Assembly (NCBI RefSeq): GCF_932526225.1
Contig: NC_064045.1
Span: forward strand, 3,730,498-3,794,497
Direction of reading: 5' to 3'
DNA length: 64,000 bases
Source: Nematostella vectensis
Lineage: Eukaryota; Cnidaria; Anthozoa; Actiniaria; Edwardsiidae
The notes beneath the pieces are model-generated. The model ran no database searches, had not been told where the DNA came from, and worked only from the letters and a program-made list of their open reading frames with translations. The stretch's first letter is position 1; each line of letters begins with the position of its first letter. This document shows, in pieces, positions 1 through 12,700 of this stretch. Position numbers and translations under genes: made by a program.

Positions 1-3000
1 GCATATATAATATGTGGAACGTTTTGCAGAAACGGCTTCTTTTCTCGAATCTTTACCGAAAGTAGTAATTCTTTTACTGAAAAGCTTCCTAGCTAATCCA
101 CAGGATACCCAACTAAACACTTTGGTATCACGCGTGCGCTGAAGGCGGGAAACTACTCGGTAGCTTTTTTACCAAAGACCACGTTTTCAAAACATCTAAA
201 ACATTCCCGCTCTTTAAAAATATCGCAAATTAACAACCAAAACACTCTTGAATTGCGGTTTTACGTGCCCTTTTATTTTACCCCGGGAAAAGCAGATGTT
301 ATTTTCGCAGAATCGTGACTTCGTCCCATTTTTTGTAGACGCGTAGAACAAAAAGGGTCCAAATTGGCTATCAACATCCACTTAGAGGGGTAGATAGAGC
401 ACCAGATTTCGAAATGGAAAATTCAGATTTTAGAATTGATACTCATTCAACGACAAGCTGGTTTTGCAAATTGTGGAGGTCTTACTGCATTACCAATATT
501 TATCTGGTATTATGTTTTTGTGCTCTTCATACACGAAAATATTTGCTTTATTTGAAAGAACTTATGTGCTAACATCCTTGTTTACGCCCGGTTTGAACTT
601 CGCGTCACCGTGTCGCACTCAAACATCTAAGTTTGGCACGCGTAATTCAGAATTTAGATTAAGCGCGAAAAAAAAGGAAAGAAAAGAATGAATTCTCCAC
701 AAAATGTCCTCATTTTCACATAAAAAATTCTTAGATTATGTTATAAATTCTTTATCCAAAATATATACCATAAGCAAGAATCTAAATTCTCAATTCTAAA
801 ATTCTAAATTCGCCTTCCTAAAAATCGAGTTGATGTTTTATCCCTATGCATGTACTAGCTGTTCTAATGTCATGCCCTTATCGTCCCTCCTCTTAAACTG
901 GCTAGTCTCTTCCATTTGACAAACAGATCCTACGAGTCTGATAGATTGAAATATTTGCTTTGGGCTTTATCCAACCTCAATTTTACTGTTAATTATACAA
1001 TTTGGCCATATTTTAATCAAAGACTTCTTCAAGTTGTTGTTCGCTATCACATCATGTGTTGAAGTATTTTTTTTGTTTGTGTTTGTTCACTGTACGTTCT
1101 AGCACGAAGACAAAATTGCTAAATTACGACTACAAAATTTAAGTTTTTTTTGTGTTCAAAATTTATTGCCGAGCAAAAACTGATATACTTTTATCTGGCA
1201 GGCAGAATTTCGGTCGAAAAAATGTTACTCTTTTTTTTTAACTTGAGTATCAGCTGACTTTTTTTTTAGATCACACTGATACTTGGCGTTGATTATTGTA
1301 CACATCTCTGAGTAACTTTGCTAACTAGAGTTTTGTGGATCTCACACCTAAAAAATTCACGGAATAACAAAGTTGTTTTACCAACATTTATTGGCTATTT
1401 AAACAGAAAGAAAACCTTTCAATCAATGTGGGTTCTGTTAATCTCAACCCGTAGAAAACCATGGAATAACCGGCGTTTTACCAACATTTATGTGCTATTT
1501 TCTAGAGCTTTAAACAGAAACAAAAACATTTTATCGATGTGGGTTCCCACGATGGTTTATTTTGTGTAATTCGTCATCATGATGAGAGGGTTTCAAGCAC
1601 CGGTCACGTAATCGAAGCCATCGATTTGGCTCACGTAGCACGCTTATGTAAAATAATCTACCTTTGGCGAGAAACCGTACCAGTCCAGCGCATTTTTTTT
1701 GGCAAATCGTAAACACAGGGAACCCTTTTATCGAAACTAATTTCGTGTTTGGTAAAAGAAATCGCGTTTTCGGTAAAATCCAAGTTGTGTATTCGCTGAA
1801 AAAGATTGACGACACTGCCTAATTTTTATGAAAAATCCATCTTTTTTCTCTATTTATTAGAAAGTTTAGAATAGAGAGAGAGATTCGTACAATATTTTCC
1901 TAGGCTTGGTCCCTTGTTGGATGGATGATGTTATAAGTTTCTGTTTATATATAACCCGCCTGAAGAACATATTTCTCTTTCCATATTTCTCTTTCTTTTT
2001 CAAGTCATTGTTTTTAGGCATACAATGTAAATTTTCAATAGGTTTGATTAACAAACCCGACTAAAATCAACCACAGAATTACCATTTCACCCTATGATTT
2101 TGTGGTAATACATGTGTTGTTATTATCTTTGCTAAAAGTACCGTGCCTGGCCATACAGTGCTTGCCACACTTTAAGATAAGATCATTCTTCTTTATTGTA
2201 TTTCCATAAGTTTAGACTGTTGATCCGTGGCAAAATAACCGTCGTTCTACTTTACACTTTATTTTTAGTAATTCCCTTAATTGTTTTTTTTTTTTCAATT
2301 GAAATTTTTTTGGAATGTTAGTTTATTAATTTTGAGATTGCTTCCTTGTTCACCAACTCGAAAATTTAATTCCATTGTTTCGCTGTTATGGGTAACCATC
2401 GCTTTTTGGAAAAATCCAAGTAATGCGACAAAACTGGTACCAAATGGTATTGAAATAATGTTTTGGAAATCCTTTGGAAATTGGCCAAAACAGAATGTTT
2501 TGACATGTGAAAGAAATCTAGTAAAATAACACGGATGATAAACTGTTTAGAAAATGATTTATAAAAAACATTCTTTGCTAAATCATTTTACTATTCAGAT
2601 GTCTTTCCGCAATGGTACTTTGTCGATCAAGACAAATTCTTAATTTTTAAGCATAAAATGTAGCCAAATTAGTCATTCAACTATTTAACCTTGGACAATG
2701 ATTTTTCCATGTTATTTTTTCATGTACGTTAAAAATGTCATTATTCCATAACATGAACATTTTGCAAAGATTATTTTCCGTTTATTCTTAAGTCGTTTTA
2801 CACCCTAAGGGAAGTATTTGCCTCCTTTCATATCGATATTTTGTCATTTCAACCCGAACTTTCAGTTTGTGTTTCCGTGATATCCGTGGCTTCTAACAGA
2901 CGAGAGTTGTCCGTGTTTTTGAAAAGATCCGGTAACATTTTAAAAGCGACCACCAGTTTCGCCAAATCTCCAAATTTTCTAAATATTTGTTTTTACTGGT

Positions 3001-4140
3001 GGCATATCGTATTGGTTTTTAATTGTTTAAATGCCATCGATTTGCAGGTGTTTCACATTATAATCCGCTTGTGGCCCTTTTTTTGTTACTTGTCTTTTTG
3101 TAAGAAAATAGAAATAAAGAATGAGAAATAAAAATCGTACATGATTCTGTTATTGAATTTATTTTTCTTGCAATAAACATCAACCATTCTTTATCTTCGT
3201 TTTTTTTAAAGAATTTTAAGCTTAGTTTGAGTAAATAGGCGCTCGTGATATTTCTTTAATGCTATAATCATCTTTCCTAAACTTTCGTACAGACCTTATA
3301 TGTCACATGCATTTTGATATGCGGCTTTTTTATTTCAATTGTTTTATTATTATTATCATTACTATTTCATTACTGTAAGTACCTCAATAATGTTTTGTAA
3401 TTTGTTTTGTAATTGCGATATTTTCTTAACCATGCCATCAAATTACTACCTGCTCACAACAAGAACAAAAACTTTTTTTATGATCTTTGAATGAAGAACT
3501 TTACTTTACAAACTGAAACGAAATTAATCATTTCGTGCATTTCTGTCTGTTCCTATTATCGTTTATCTTTATCCATTTCCTATTTCACTGGAAATGGTTC
3601 CCGATTTTGACGTGCTAGCGGAAATGGTTCTATGCAAATGTGCTCCTTATAAAGCTGATAAAAGCTGTTTATACTCTATTCAAACAAAGAAGGTTTCACT
3701 TATTAAGCTAAGAAGTTATACGTCGTTAAATTTTTGCTAGTTTTATTTAACTACCTTGCTTCATTGCGACATTGAAACTTCTGCTGTCACTCTCAAATCG
3801 TATTATTGACGTATTTTCAACTATCTTGTAGATAGAGTTTGAATGATGGCGTAAATTAAAGCGACACTTTTACTCTTGTACTAAGATCATTTTATAAAAT
3901 ATATAAGAGTGTGTCAAAAAGATAAGTTGACGCAAACTGTATATGGAATGAAAAATTGAGCCCTTGATTATACAGTTAGCTCGGAGTGATTACTTTTCCC
4001 TTGCAGTTATGTTTTAGATTTTTGCCCTCTGTAGTTGAAACTTTCCAAAAATAAGCAAGTTCTGATTGAAAGGCGGTGGTTTTCTTAGTAATAGGTGTCA
4101 ATCATTGTGGCCGTCACTTACGCGGGTTAAAAAAAAAGAA
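1..4140. other. AT-rich gene-free stretch
   Basis: No coding exon, RNA gene or element is supported here. Open frames are short, start mostly at non-ATG codons and have no recognisable protein similarity. The only clear structure is an imperfect two-copy tandem repeat of about 100 bp near 1358-1550, in which both copies carry TTTTACCAACATTTAT and end in GATGTGGGTTC or a close variant. Long T and A runs are frequent. Confidence 0.6.
1358..1550. repeat. Imperfect two-copy tandem repeat, ~100 bp unit
   Basis: Two diverged copies, about 1358-1444 and 1459-1550. They share GGAATAAC, TTTTACCAACATTTAT, GCTATTT, TTAAACAGAAA and ATGTGGGTTC in the same order. The second copy has an insertion after GCTATTT. 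No coding role is visible. Confidence 0.6.
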
Positions 4141-4161
4141 ACAGCGACAACATGAACAACC

Positions 4162-4545
4162 AAGAAAAAGAGGGCACAAACAACAACAACAACAACTGCA
4201 GCAATAACATCAATCACAACAACAGCGACAAGAACAACAGCAACAATAACAAACGCAACAGTAAAGACAGCAGCAACAATAAAGCTAGCGACAACAACAG
4301 CATCAACGGCAACAATAACAACAACAAAAGCAATGACAATGACAAAAAGACAGCAACAACAACAATGATCGCAACAAAAATAATAATAACAATAACAACA
4401 GCAACAACAACAATAACAACAACAACAACAAAAACCACAACAATATCAACCGCAACAACAAGAACATCAACAGCAACAACGACAATAAAGCTTGCGAAAA
4501 AAACAGAAACAACAATGACAGCAACAACAATTGCAGCAACAACAT
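4162..4545. repeat. Impure (AAC)n microsatellite
   Basis: About 380 bp of AAC/ACA-dominated trinucleotide repeat with scattered substitutions. It leaves frames open on both strands: Asn-rich and Thr-rich on the plus strand, Leu/Val-rich on the minus strand. Those open frames follow from the trinucleotide composition and are not evidence of genes. Confidence 0.9.
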
Positions 4546-4639
4546 CGTCTGGTCGTTCCTCGGGTGTCCTAATGGCGAGAAGTATTGTATTCCACCAAAA
4601 GATGTTAAAAGGATTTATTCTTATTTTACCTGACTGATC

Positions 4640-5274
4640 TAGATTCACAAAAACAACAAAAAATACTTGGTGTTCAATCATTCTGGCTATGGCTTTGAGC
4701 AGTGCCTCAATCTTAATCCTAAAATTACAAGCTTTGGATAAAGATATTCTCATATCCGAATGACAATAATAACAACAGACGTGATTAATTTCATGTAAAG
4801 AACAGTGAAGAGATTGCAGTCGATGCATTGAGGTATTCTAGTGTTTTCTTGTCTGCGATGATGCGACTTGGTTGGGAATAAGTGTGTTAGTTAGCTTTCC
4901 AGAAAAAGAAATATCACCGCAGGGTGCCCCGGGTAATATCTCGCTAAAAATAGCCGCTCTCTAGAAAGGGTTTCCGCCGCCAGCGGGCATGAAAAGAATG
5001 CATTGTTGTTGTTGTTTACAAATATCAGTTAGAGCAAGCGCTTTGTTGCGTTTCCCCTTGCATAATAAGCACTCTAAAAAAGCCCTTCAGCTTCTTCGAT
5101 TCTATAATAGTTCAGGACCTTACCACTTTGATTAAAAAGTTTGTTCTAGTTAAAATACAGCTAGCACTCATTTGCGGACACCCTGTGGCTACCCACGCTG
5201 AGGTTAATTCCCTCAGGTGGGTTTAGGGTTCTGGAAGGTTCTTTAGCAATAATGGCGTACGCGGATACCACCTA
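4640..5274. other. Gene-free spacer
   Basis: Sequence between the AAC repeat and the foldback element at 5275. I see no exon, RNA gene or repeat I can name. Confidence 0.5.
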
Positions 5275-5628
5275 CACAGCCTCGCGTAACGTCACGCTAC
5301 GCCCGGTGTACATTATCACTAGCCCCTATCCTCGCGTGCGGCCAAGTGAGATGGGACTTGAGACTTTGCTAATTTTTGTGCTAGAAATGTTGTTCACGCC
5401 TGGAAAGGTTTCGGAGCTACTCTATTCGTTTGGCTACGCTTGTATTGTACCCTTAGAGGTACCCCTTCCACCTCGGGCATTTTCCGTCACGCCCAATGCC
5501 CAGGCGTGAACAACATTTCTAGCGCAAAAATCAGCGAAGTATCAGGTCCCATCTCACTTGGCCGCACGCGAGGATAGGGGCTAGTGATAATGTACACCGG
5601 GCGTAGCGTGACGTTACGCGAGGCTGTG
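5275..5628. mobile_element. Foldback (MITE-like) element with ~130 bp arms
   Basis: The left arm begins CACAGCCTCGCGTAACGTCA and the right arm ends with its reverse complement at 5628. The match continues through the segments reading CACTAGCCCCTATCCTCGCG and GGCCAAGTGAGATGGGAC and on to the CTAGAAATGTTGTTCACGCC segment, leaving a loop of roughly 80-90 bp. There is no transposase and no convincing target-site duplication. A non-autonomous inverted-repeat element is the best reading. Confidence 0.85.
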
Positions 5629-5700
5629 ATGATGATGACAATGATGGCGATGGTAGTGATGTTTGTGATGGTAGTTATGATGATGATGATGGCGCCAATG

Positions 5701-5732
<32 letters not shown>

Positions 5733-5741
5733 GATGATTGG
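5629..5741. repeat. (GAT)n microsatellite
   Basis: GAT/ATG trinucleotide repeat with interruptions, directly abutting the right end of the foldback element. Confidence 0.9.
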
Positions 5742-5744
5742 TAT

Positions 5745-6112
5745 TGAAATTGATTGATCATCAAAATTAGGGCGAGTCTAATTGATATCAATTGGTAGAA
5801 ATTGATAACAATTGATAATCAAAATTGTAATAGAAATTGATAAAATATGATAATCAAAATTCTAATTGATAGAAATTGATAACATGATAATCAAAATTCT
5901 AATTGATAGAAATTGTAATCTAATTCATAAAAATTGATAATCAAATCAATTTGATTTATATAAACCGAACAGTAGTTTATAGCTGGAATGCGCCGAATCA
6001 ATTGATAGTAATTTCAGTAAGTATCAATTATTATAGATTTCTGATGATAATGAAAAACCATTTAGTATTGATATCAATAATTATCAAATTTAAAATTGCC
6101 TTTTGATAATTA
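5745..6112. repeat. AT-rich tandem repeat built on AATTGATA/TGATAATCAAAATT
   Basis: AGAAATTGATA, TTGATAATC and CAAAATTCTAATTGATAG recur many times in slightly different order. The unit is approximately 40-45 bp and degenerates towards the right. Many sub-words are self-complementary (for example AATTGATATCAATT), so the single strand could form many small hairpins. Confidence 0.75.
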
Positions 6113-7120
6113 GTTACGTCGGGTGGTAATGGTGACGATTGGAGCGCAGTATTAAATGGGGCTGGGAATAGGGGGAGGCATTTTTTTTTTTTTTTGAATC
6201 ACACAATCTCATTAGTCTCTCGTTCCTTATATCTCACACATCTTTTTGCTCCTAAAGGTGCAAGAGGACGAAGAGGAAGATAAGATCTCCCTACTTCGAC
6301 TCGCATTGGCCCGTAACCTAGCAAGATCCATACTAAAGGAAGGACAATGCGTAGCCTAGGCAACAGAGTCGCTTTAGTTCGCCAGATGTGACGTCAGGAT
6401 AGCTAGCGGTGTGGCGGTAAGGCGGAAATGACGTCACTTATGTAAAAAGAAGTATCGCATTTTTCATGGTAGGTCGAATCCTGGCTTGTGTGCTTTTATA
6501 GTTCAACCATTCGTCGTGTAGGTAAACTCGCGCATGATGTATGTTGAATCACCGCGGTCCTTTTATCGCAGAAACACTGCACGTTATAGAGGTTGGTTCT
6601 TACTAGGAAGCAAGCACTAACGGAAGCGCGACACAAGTGAGAATCGGTCAAAAACAAGCGCATGCGTAAGAAAATCAAGCAGTTGCCTTCTCTTGAGTTT
6701 CCTTTGGCGCTTGCGTTCCAGTGAGAATCGGAAAATTATGTGCGCTGCTGCGCTTGTGAGGACCAGGGTTCAAAGTATCCACTCGTCCTTTCTAGAATTG
6801 TTAACACCAGGAAAAAGTCCCCGATACACCACATGTCGGCCTTCGTATTGTCATCCTAGCAAAACATCGAGTATTCAGAAAACATCAATTTCTTGTTTTC
6901 ATACAAATTTTTTAGATGGTCATTTCGAAATCTCTTCACATATTTTCTCTTCAAAAATATTAAATGAAAACAATAACAAAGGTATGGCTGTCAAGGCATC
7001 TTTAAGAAAATGTCGGCAACTTTTCAAATATGTTCTACTTTAAAAATATTTGGCAAAATTTGGCTGGGGCCAAATTATCAAGCAAATTATCATGGAAATA
7101 TTGCTTGGGTCCCCTCACAG
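6113..7120. other. Gene-free spacer
   Basis: I see no supportable exon or RNA gene. A T-rich run sits near 6181-6195. Confidence 0.5.
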
Positions 7121-7463
7121 GTAGCCCAAGCTCTTTATTTGTCCCGATTGGTATTATACTATATTAGTAAAAGAGACGTGTGTAGTCTAGTGTTATGTTT
7201 ACTTTTAGTTTACTTTTATTGTTTATGTTTACTTTTTGCGTGTTCTCTGGCTGTATTAAATCGCCTTTTTCAAGATTCAAGATTCACGATTTGAACTCTG
7301 ACCAGAACGAAGTTTTTTTTATATTGTTCACTAATTTTGTTTTTCGCCCTATGTTTATAGCCTGTGTGCAGCCGGAAATAGTTCCATGGAACTTTTTCCG
7401 GCTTCACACAGGCTTTATGTTTACCGTAAATATCAATAGGGACAAATAAAGAGCTTGGGCTAC
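7121..7463. mobile_element. Inverted-repeat (MITE-like) element with a nested palindrome
   Basis: The outer arms are GTAGCCCAAGCTCTTTATTT (from 7121, continuing GTCCC) and its reverse complement ending at 7463. A second palindrome, 7359-7414, lies inside: AGCCTGTGTGCAGCCGGAAA against a right arm ending CCGGCTTCACACAGGCT, centred on TTCCATGGAA. No coding capacity. Confidence 0.75.
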
Positions 7464-7473
7464 ATGTGGTCCA

Positions 7474-7731
7474 TTAAAGCCCGTCAGTCCGACTTGCGTG
7501 ACGCGTGGTTTCGTAAGCTATGAAACCCTATGTTCATCTCAGGTAATGAATTCAAATCCGCTTACATCATGTTGAATTCAAATCCATCCTATGACAAAAA
7601 AAGCTAAATACAATTTTTAAAGATTCAAATAATACAGGGAAATTTGTATTTTTAAAAAAGAGTCTTAAATTTATAACAAAGACAAAACATCGTCACGCAA
7701 AAGTCACGCAAGTAAGATGTACGGACCTTAA
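7474..7731. mobile_element. Possible second foldback element
   Basis: The left end reads TTAAAGCCCGTCAGTCCGAC then TTGCGTGACG. The right end reads CGTCACGC..GTCACGCAAGT and finishes ACGGACCTTAA, giving imperfect inverted similarity. The arms are diverged, so this is a weak call. Confidence 0.4.
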
Positions 7732-8741
7732 GATACGCGTGTACACATGTAACTGATGTACCAAAATACGCATTTGTGATACAAGACAGCTATGTATTAG
7801 GGCCACAATAAAAAAAAACTGAGAATTTTTGTTTTGTTACAAAGTCTGATGCCTCTTTCCTTATGTATTTATTTGAGTTAAAAAATGAAATAAAACGTTT
7901 CCAATACCACGGATAAAGCAATAGGCTCTATTCCCAGTCGTCGATAGGCCTCGGGATCATAGAAACGTAGCTGGAAATCAATCCTGATAAAGCAAGTGTA
8001 CTGGATTATAAAAAGTTATTGTCCAACCAAAGGCTGTAAAAAAGCGTGGGATCTGAATTTTACGTGTGAGCAAAAACAACGTAAATGAGCAAACTCGGGT
8101 GAGAATCCTATTGCCGCCGACATTCACAATTTGCATATCTCTTTTAATAGGTGCTTGAAAAAGAAGATTAATTTAAGCGTGTGGGTATCAGCAGTGCTCA
8201 TTGCGAAACGCCTGTGGTCTCTTCAAAGCGCGGGAAAAGGAGAGTGGAGCGCGCGCCGCACTTAGCGGCGGGAAAATGAACATCGAGTCGATGTGGGGGA
8301 TTTTTGTACAAAAGTTCGGAAGGTTTAGATAAAGGGCTATTTTGTAAAAGCGCTTAGTTAATAAAGGCAAGATTAATAAACCTGCTATAAATATTTTAGT
8401 CTTTTCTGACCTTTTATTGAAAGGGCAGGTAGCAGACGCTTTCAAGGAAGTCTTTTTAATTTGAATAAAAAAACTTCAGCATTTGGAAACAATAATGCAA
8501 TTTTTACTTATCCTGTAGTTTGTTATTCTTATTTTCAAATCCTATTTCAAATTAAACGGAAATTAATCGTGGTTGTAATATATTTATGGAATATATCATC
8601 TACTATCACCTATATAATAGCGGGTATAACCGGCGTGTAAAGTTAAAAAAAAGCGACTCTTTGTGGAAACCGCCTTTCGCTTTCGAGGCTGCCTCTAATC
8701 AAATCTCCCCGTGAACAAGCAAGGACGCGTTTTCTAAAGAT

Positions 8742-8812
8742 ATGAATCTGAACTGGGAAGTCGAGAGACTTGTTCAAGGACAACTGAAATTGTTCTTCCC
8801 TTTCATCGAAAG
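8742..8812 (+). CDS. Candidate isolated first coding exon, unidentified
   Basis: An ATG at 8742 opens 23 codons (starting MNLNWEVERLVQ, with LKLFFPF near the end) and stops at a good donor, AAAG|GTTAGT, in a locally more GC-rich patch. I could not find a following exon that extends the frame convincingly, and the peptide matches no family I recognise. It could be a real first exon or chance. Confidence 0.25.
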
Positions 8813-11800
8813 GTTAGTTATTCTTCAACTTTATTTTCATCTTTATGTCCGAAATTTAAGAACCGTCAGGCTGAAAGAAGCCGGAAGTTGGGAGTAAAGA
8901 TAAGTAGTTATATCTTTGATACCGTTTTAGAGAAACTAACGTGGAATATTATCTTCCCGTTCGCGTTTTACGTTCCAATGTTTCGTATTCTACCTGCCCT
9001 TCTGAAGGAGGGGCGTTCTTCTAAGAGAAAGGAGGGCGGGTACTTTATTCGGTTCATAGGACATCAGCAGAAATATGGAGATTTCCAAATAGTAAGGTCA
9101 TGTTTACACGGATAAACTTAAATGTAGCATTATGTTGAATCAAGTGCAAATATACTGAGAAAACATTTTGTTTTAATCCATACTTATGTATATTATAACG
9201 TTTATTTATGTATTATTTGTAGAATGCTTAAACGCAGTATTCTAAGAATTTGATGATATCTTTTTTCGCATCCTTTTCTTTTTCTATTTATTGAACCTTT
9301 AAGAAAAATTGAAGCACTATCCACTACAAAAATTGAGAGCCCTATCCATTAGTTGGAAAAGCCATTCTTCATACAAATTGTAATATAACACTTTTATGTA
9401 TACTTATATGGGGATCTTAAACCCTTTTTGCCTTTATGACTGGTATATTCATCCTATTTTGAAAACAGGCCAATTTTAAAGTTATGTTTCAGTTTCATTT
9501 ATCTTTTTTTCTTAAGCCTTGAGAAACAAGAGAAAGCTATTGCCATTTTGTTTTCCATTCGGCACGATCATTTTCATTTGTTCCGGTTCATAGCCTGATC
9601 ACGCGCATCAATTGCCTGTAATTGGAATACTAGGCTTGTGCTCTGCCAAAACGCGCGCACGCACAAAACATCCATTGCTTTCGATCTGTTAGCTGTGTTT
9701 CGACTTCCTGGCTACTTTACAGTTTATTTCAGTCGACCTCAAAGTGTTTCTTAGCCGTCACTTTATCATCCTAACAAAATAACAAGTGTGAGAAAGCATG
9801 CATTCCAATCGGGGAATTTGAGAAAGCTTTTACACATTTTTCTAATGTAGAACTTTGTTTTCAGATGATTATTTGGATATTTCATTTCATAATATGTGTT
9901 TCAATATTAATAAAGGCAATAGCGACTTCCCAGGGCTCTTTAAATAAACTTTTTGACGCCATTGAGAACAATATGTACGGCATTCCCTCGCTTTTTGTCG
10001 CGTGGATTAACCAAGCAAAAATGAACAAATAAAGCCTGGTTCTTAACTAAAAGCACAGTTTTTGGTTTGCATTATATTACCAAACCTACTGCGTTTGCAC
10101 AACTTCGAGTTTGGGAAATGTGCCATTTTTGGGGGAAGGCTGAAATGCACAAATGCCATATCACGCTGGTTTCCTACTTTTTAAGGAATGCTAACACGAC
10201 ATTAGCGCATTGTAGACACGTCTAAGATTTTGATAAAAGTATACAAGAAAACTCTCAGTTACGTTTTTCACAGGGTGAGGACATTGTTATAGCATCACGT
10301 CCGTTTTTCCACGTTTCGTTCCTGTGATTGATAAGACTTTCGCGCCATAAAAGTATTTATAAACGGCGCATGCGCAACTATAATTTGCCTGCGGGCGCGA
10401 GGGCTAACACCGCCGTCCAAATGACCCAATAATCCAGCGGAATGTTTTTTGCCGGGCTCTTTTGAAATAGCATTTAGCTTCGGAAAAGCCTTTGACTCCA
10501 TTCGGTTTAAGTATAATCGGCTGAGACATCTTTTAACTAGCTTTTCTTAGCGATTAGTTCTTATAATGCGGTTAATTCTTTTTCGCAAAGAAAAGCAGCG
10601 CCCAAAATGAATTTACTTTGATGTGAAAATATGCCTTTGTAACGACGATCTTGGCATAAGTAGGTCTGTTCTTGTGAGATCCTAATATCTTTATAAACGG
10701 AGCATATCCCAACCTCGCGCACGCGCAGTAGGAATTTCCCCGGCGGCGCTGGAATCAAAGACTTTGCGCAGCGTGCCATGCCTGAAACAGATACTTCAGA
10801 TATCACAACGAGTTTCATTTTCTCTCCTGGATAGCTTTTGAGTGCAGGGGGATTGGTCCACAGCCAATCAGGAGTAGCATGTTACTACAGGCAGCCAATC
10901 AGAATCGTTCTGCTGGGACTTGCTCCCTACTGCTTGCGGCTTTCAAGAAGGCTTAGTTAATCCACTTGACTGATGGGGACTCGCTTGTTTTCTCGAGACA
11001 AAGATGGGGAGGATATTGGGTGGTCCCGTTCATTTACGGTGCATCATCTAAACAATTCGTTGCCGCATGCTGGCTTCCTACCCGGCGACAGCATAAATGA
11101 CATATAATATCATTAAAAACTACACATTGCCTGAAAAAAAACTGCCTACTGCGAAATTAGTCTTTACTGCAATTCAATTCCTTTGAGGGTTTTTTACAAG
11201 TGCCAAATTAGTTTGGTCGTGTTTTGGGCGTCGCTCGTATAATCGACGATTATTTAGCTGAATTAAAAATAAACATCTTAATTTCCGCCTTCTCATATAA
11301 ACCCCTGCCCATTTTATACTTTTGTCGTAAGAAGGTATCGGAACATTCACTAGGAATGGTGTTTTATGATATAACTTAAGTACATTGCAAAATATGCGTT
11401 TCATACGGCCTCGGCGTGGGATATAAAAATTGTTTTCATCCTGTGCCGACTTTCAATAATCGCTTTCTTTTTTGAGCGGGAACAAAAAGACCCAATCTTT
11501 ATTCTGTTGTAGCTTTCGGGCCTTTTTTAAAGAGAAAACTGAAATTATATTTCCCTTTGAAGTTGGACAGGATGCGAATCCTGCACAGCATGTGGGATGG
11601 ATTTTATTGTCATCGTCTTTCCATCCATTTTTAGCTCGAAAACCGAACGCGCACTTTCTGATGTTGAGACTAAAATCAAATTGGCGGGAAAAATTAGCGG
11701 GAGTTGAAGCGCGCGGTCCTTTGAAACACTTAATAATCTCTCCGGTGTTTTGTAGGAGGTCTTAAAGATTCAAACAACTATAGCTCAAGCGGAAAAAGAG

Positions 11801-12700
11801 ATAGTGGGAATCGTTTACTTTGTCGGTCCTCTTTTTGGATCCCTCCACAGTTTTGGGTAAGAATTTATTTCAAAAGGCATTTATACAACAACAAAAAAAA
11901 CCCCGTTGACTATTTCTGACTGGTTGGATTTGTATCGCTGTATGATTGACTATGTGGCTCGATGGGACGTCCCTGCTATTATGTAAAAAGCTTCGCGTGG
12001 TTTTATAGCTATGAATTACCCACTATTAAATATTTTTTTTGTGTCCTACGACTCCGATTAATAACAAGTGACCAAGTACAAAGTCGGCCGACGTTCATGG
12101 TCTTTTGAAGTTTCGCCCCCCAAAGAATAGCTAATTCGGCTGCTTTCTAAACACAGTCTTTCCTCAATGAAAAAGCACTAGTAATTTGAACATCGGCCCT
12201 TGTGTTTTTAATAGCTTAGGGTAAATAAATGCTGGAGTTTTCTAGTACCCGCGTAGATCTCACCCCCATGCGAAAACACCACTCAAAGATTGAAACAGTT
12301 TCCAAACAAACTCCGTCCCGTAAGCACTTACTACTTTAGCCTAAGAAATAGCAAGAACGCTCACACACCCTCGTAAGTGAACATGAAGAGCAGGAATTTA
12401 TTTGCTTCGGCCAATACTCAGCTTGATTTCAGGTGAGTTGGGTAGAGTTACAAACGAAATTTCCATCTGGCCCTCATAGCACTACGCCGCCCTAGATCGG
12501 GTCTACTAGGCTTTGTAGCTCACCGATTGTGGCTGTTAAAAGCCATATAATTACAAAAGCCCGACAGAAGACGCGATATCAACTAGTTAGCCGGTAAATG
12601 AATGTCTTCACCTCAGCAGAAAGGGCATAGACTTCAGCTTTAATGGAAACCACCCCTTATTAAACATCACTTTTATACGCCAAGCGCAATCCAGTCTGAC
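8813..12700. other. Gene-free stretch
   Basis: No exon is supported. The sequence shifts between AT-rich blocks and shorter CpG-containing blocks (10290-10500, 10690-10960). CCAAT motifs occur near 10863 and 10894. No gene start could be tied to them. Confidence 0.5.

Noticed and set aside
4152-4828. Long open frames on both strands over the AAC tract (Asn/Thr-rich and Leu/Val-rich)
   Set aside because: They are produced by the trinucleotide repeat; composition is pure repeat and no flanking gene structure exists.
6456-6490. GGTCGAATCC, resembling a tRNA T-arm
   Set aside because: No acceptor stem, D-arm or anticodon stem around it.
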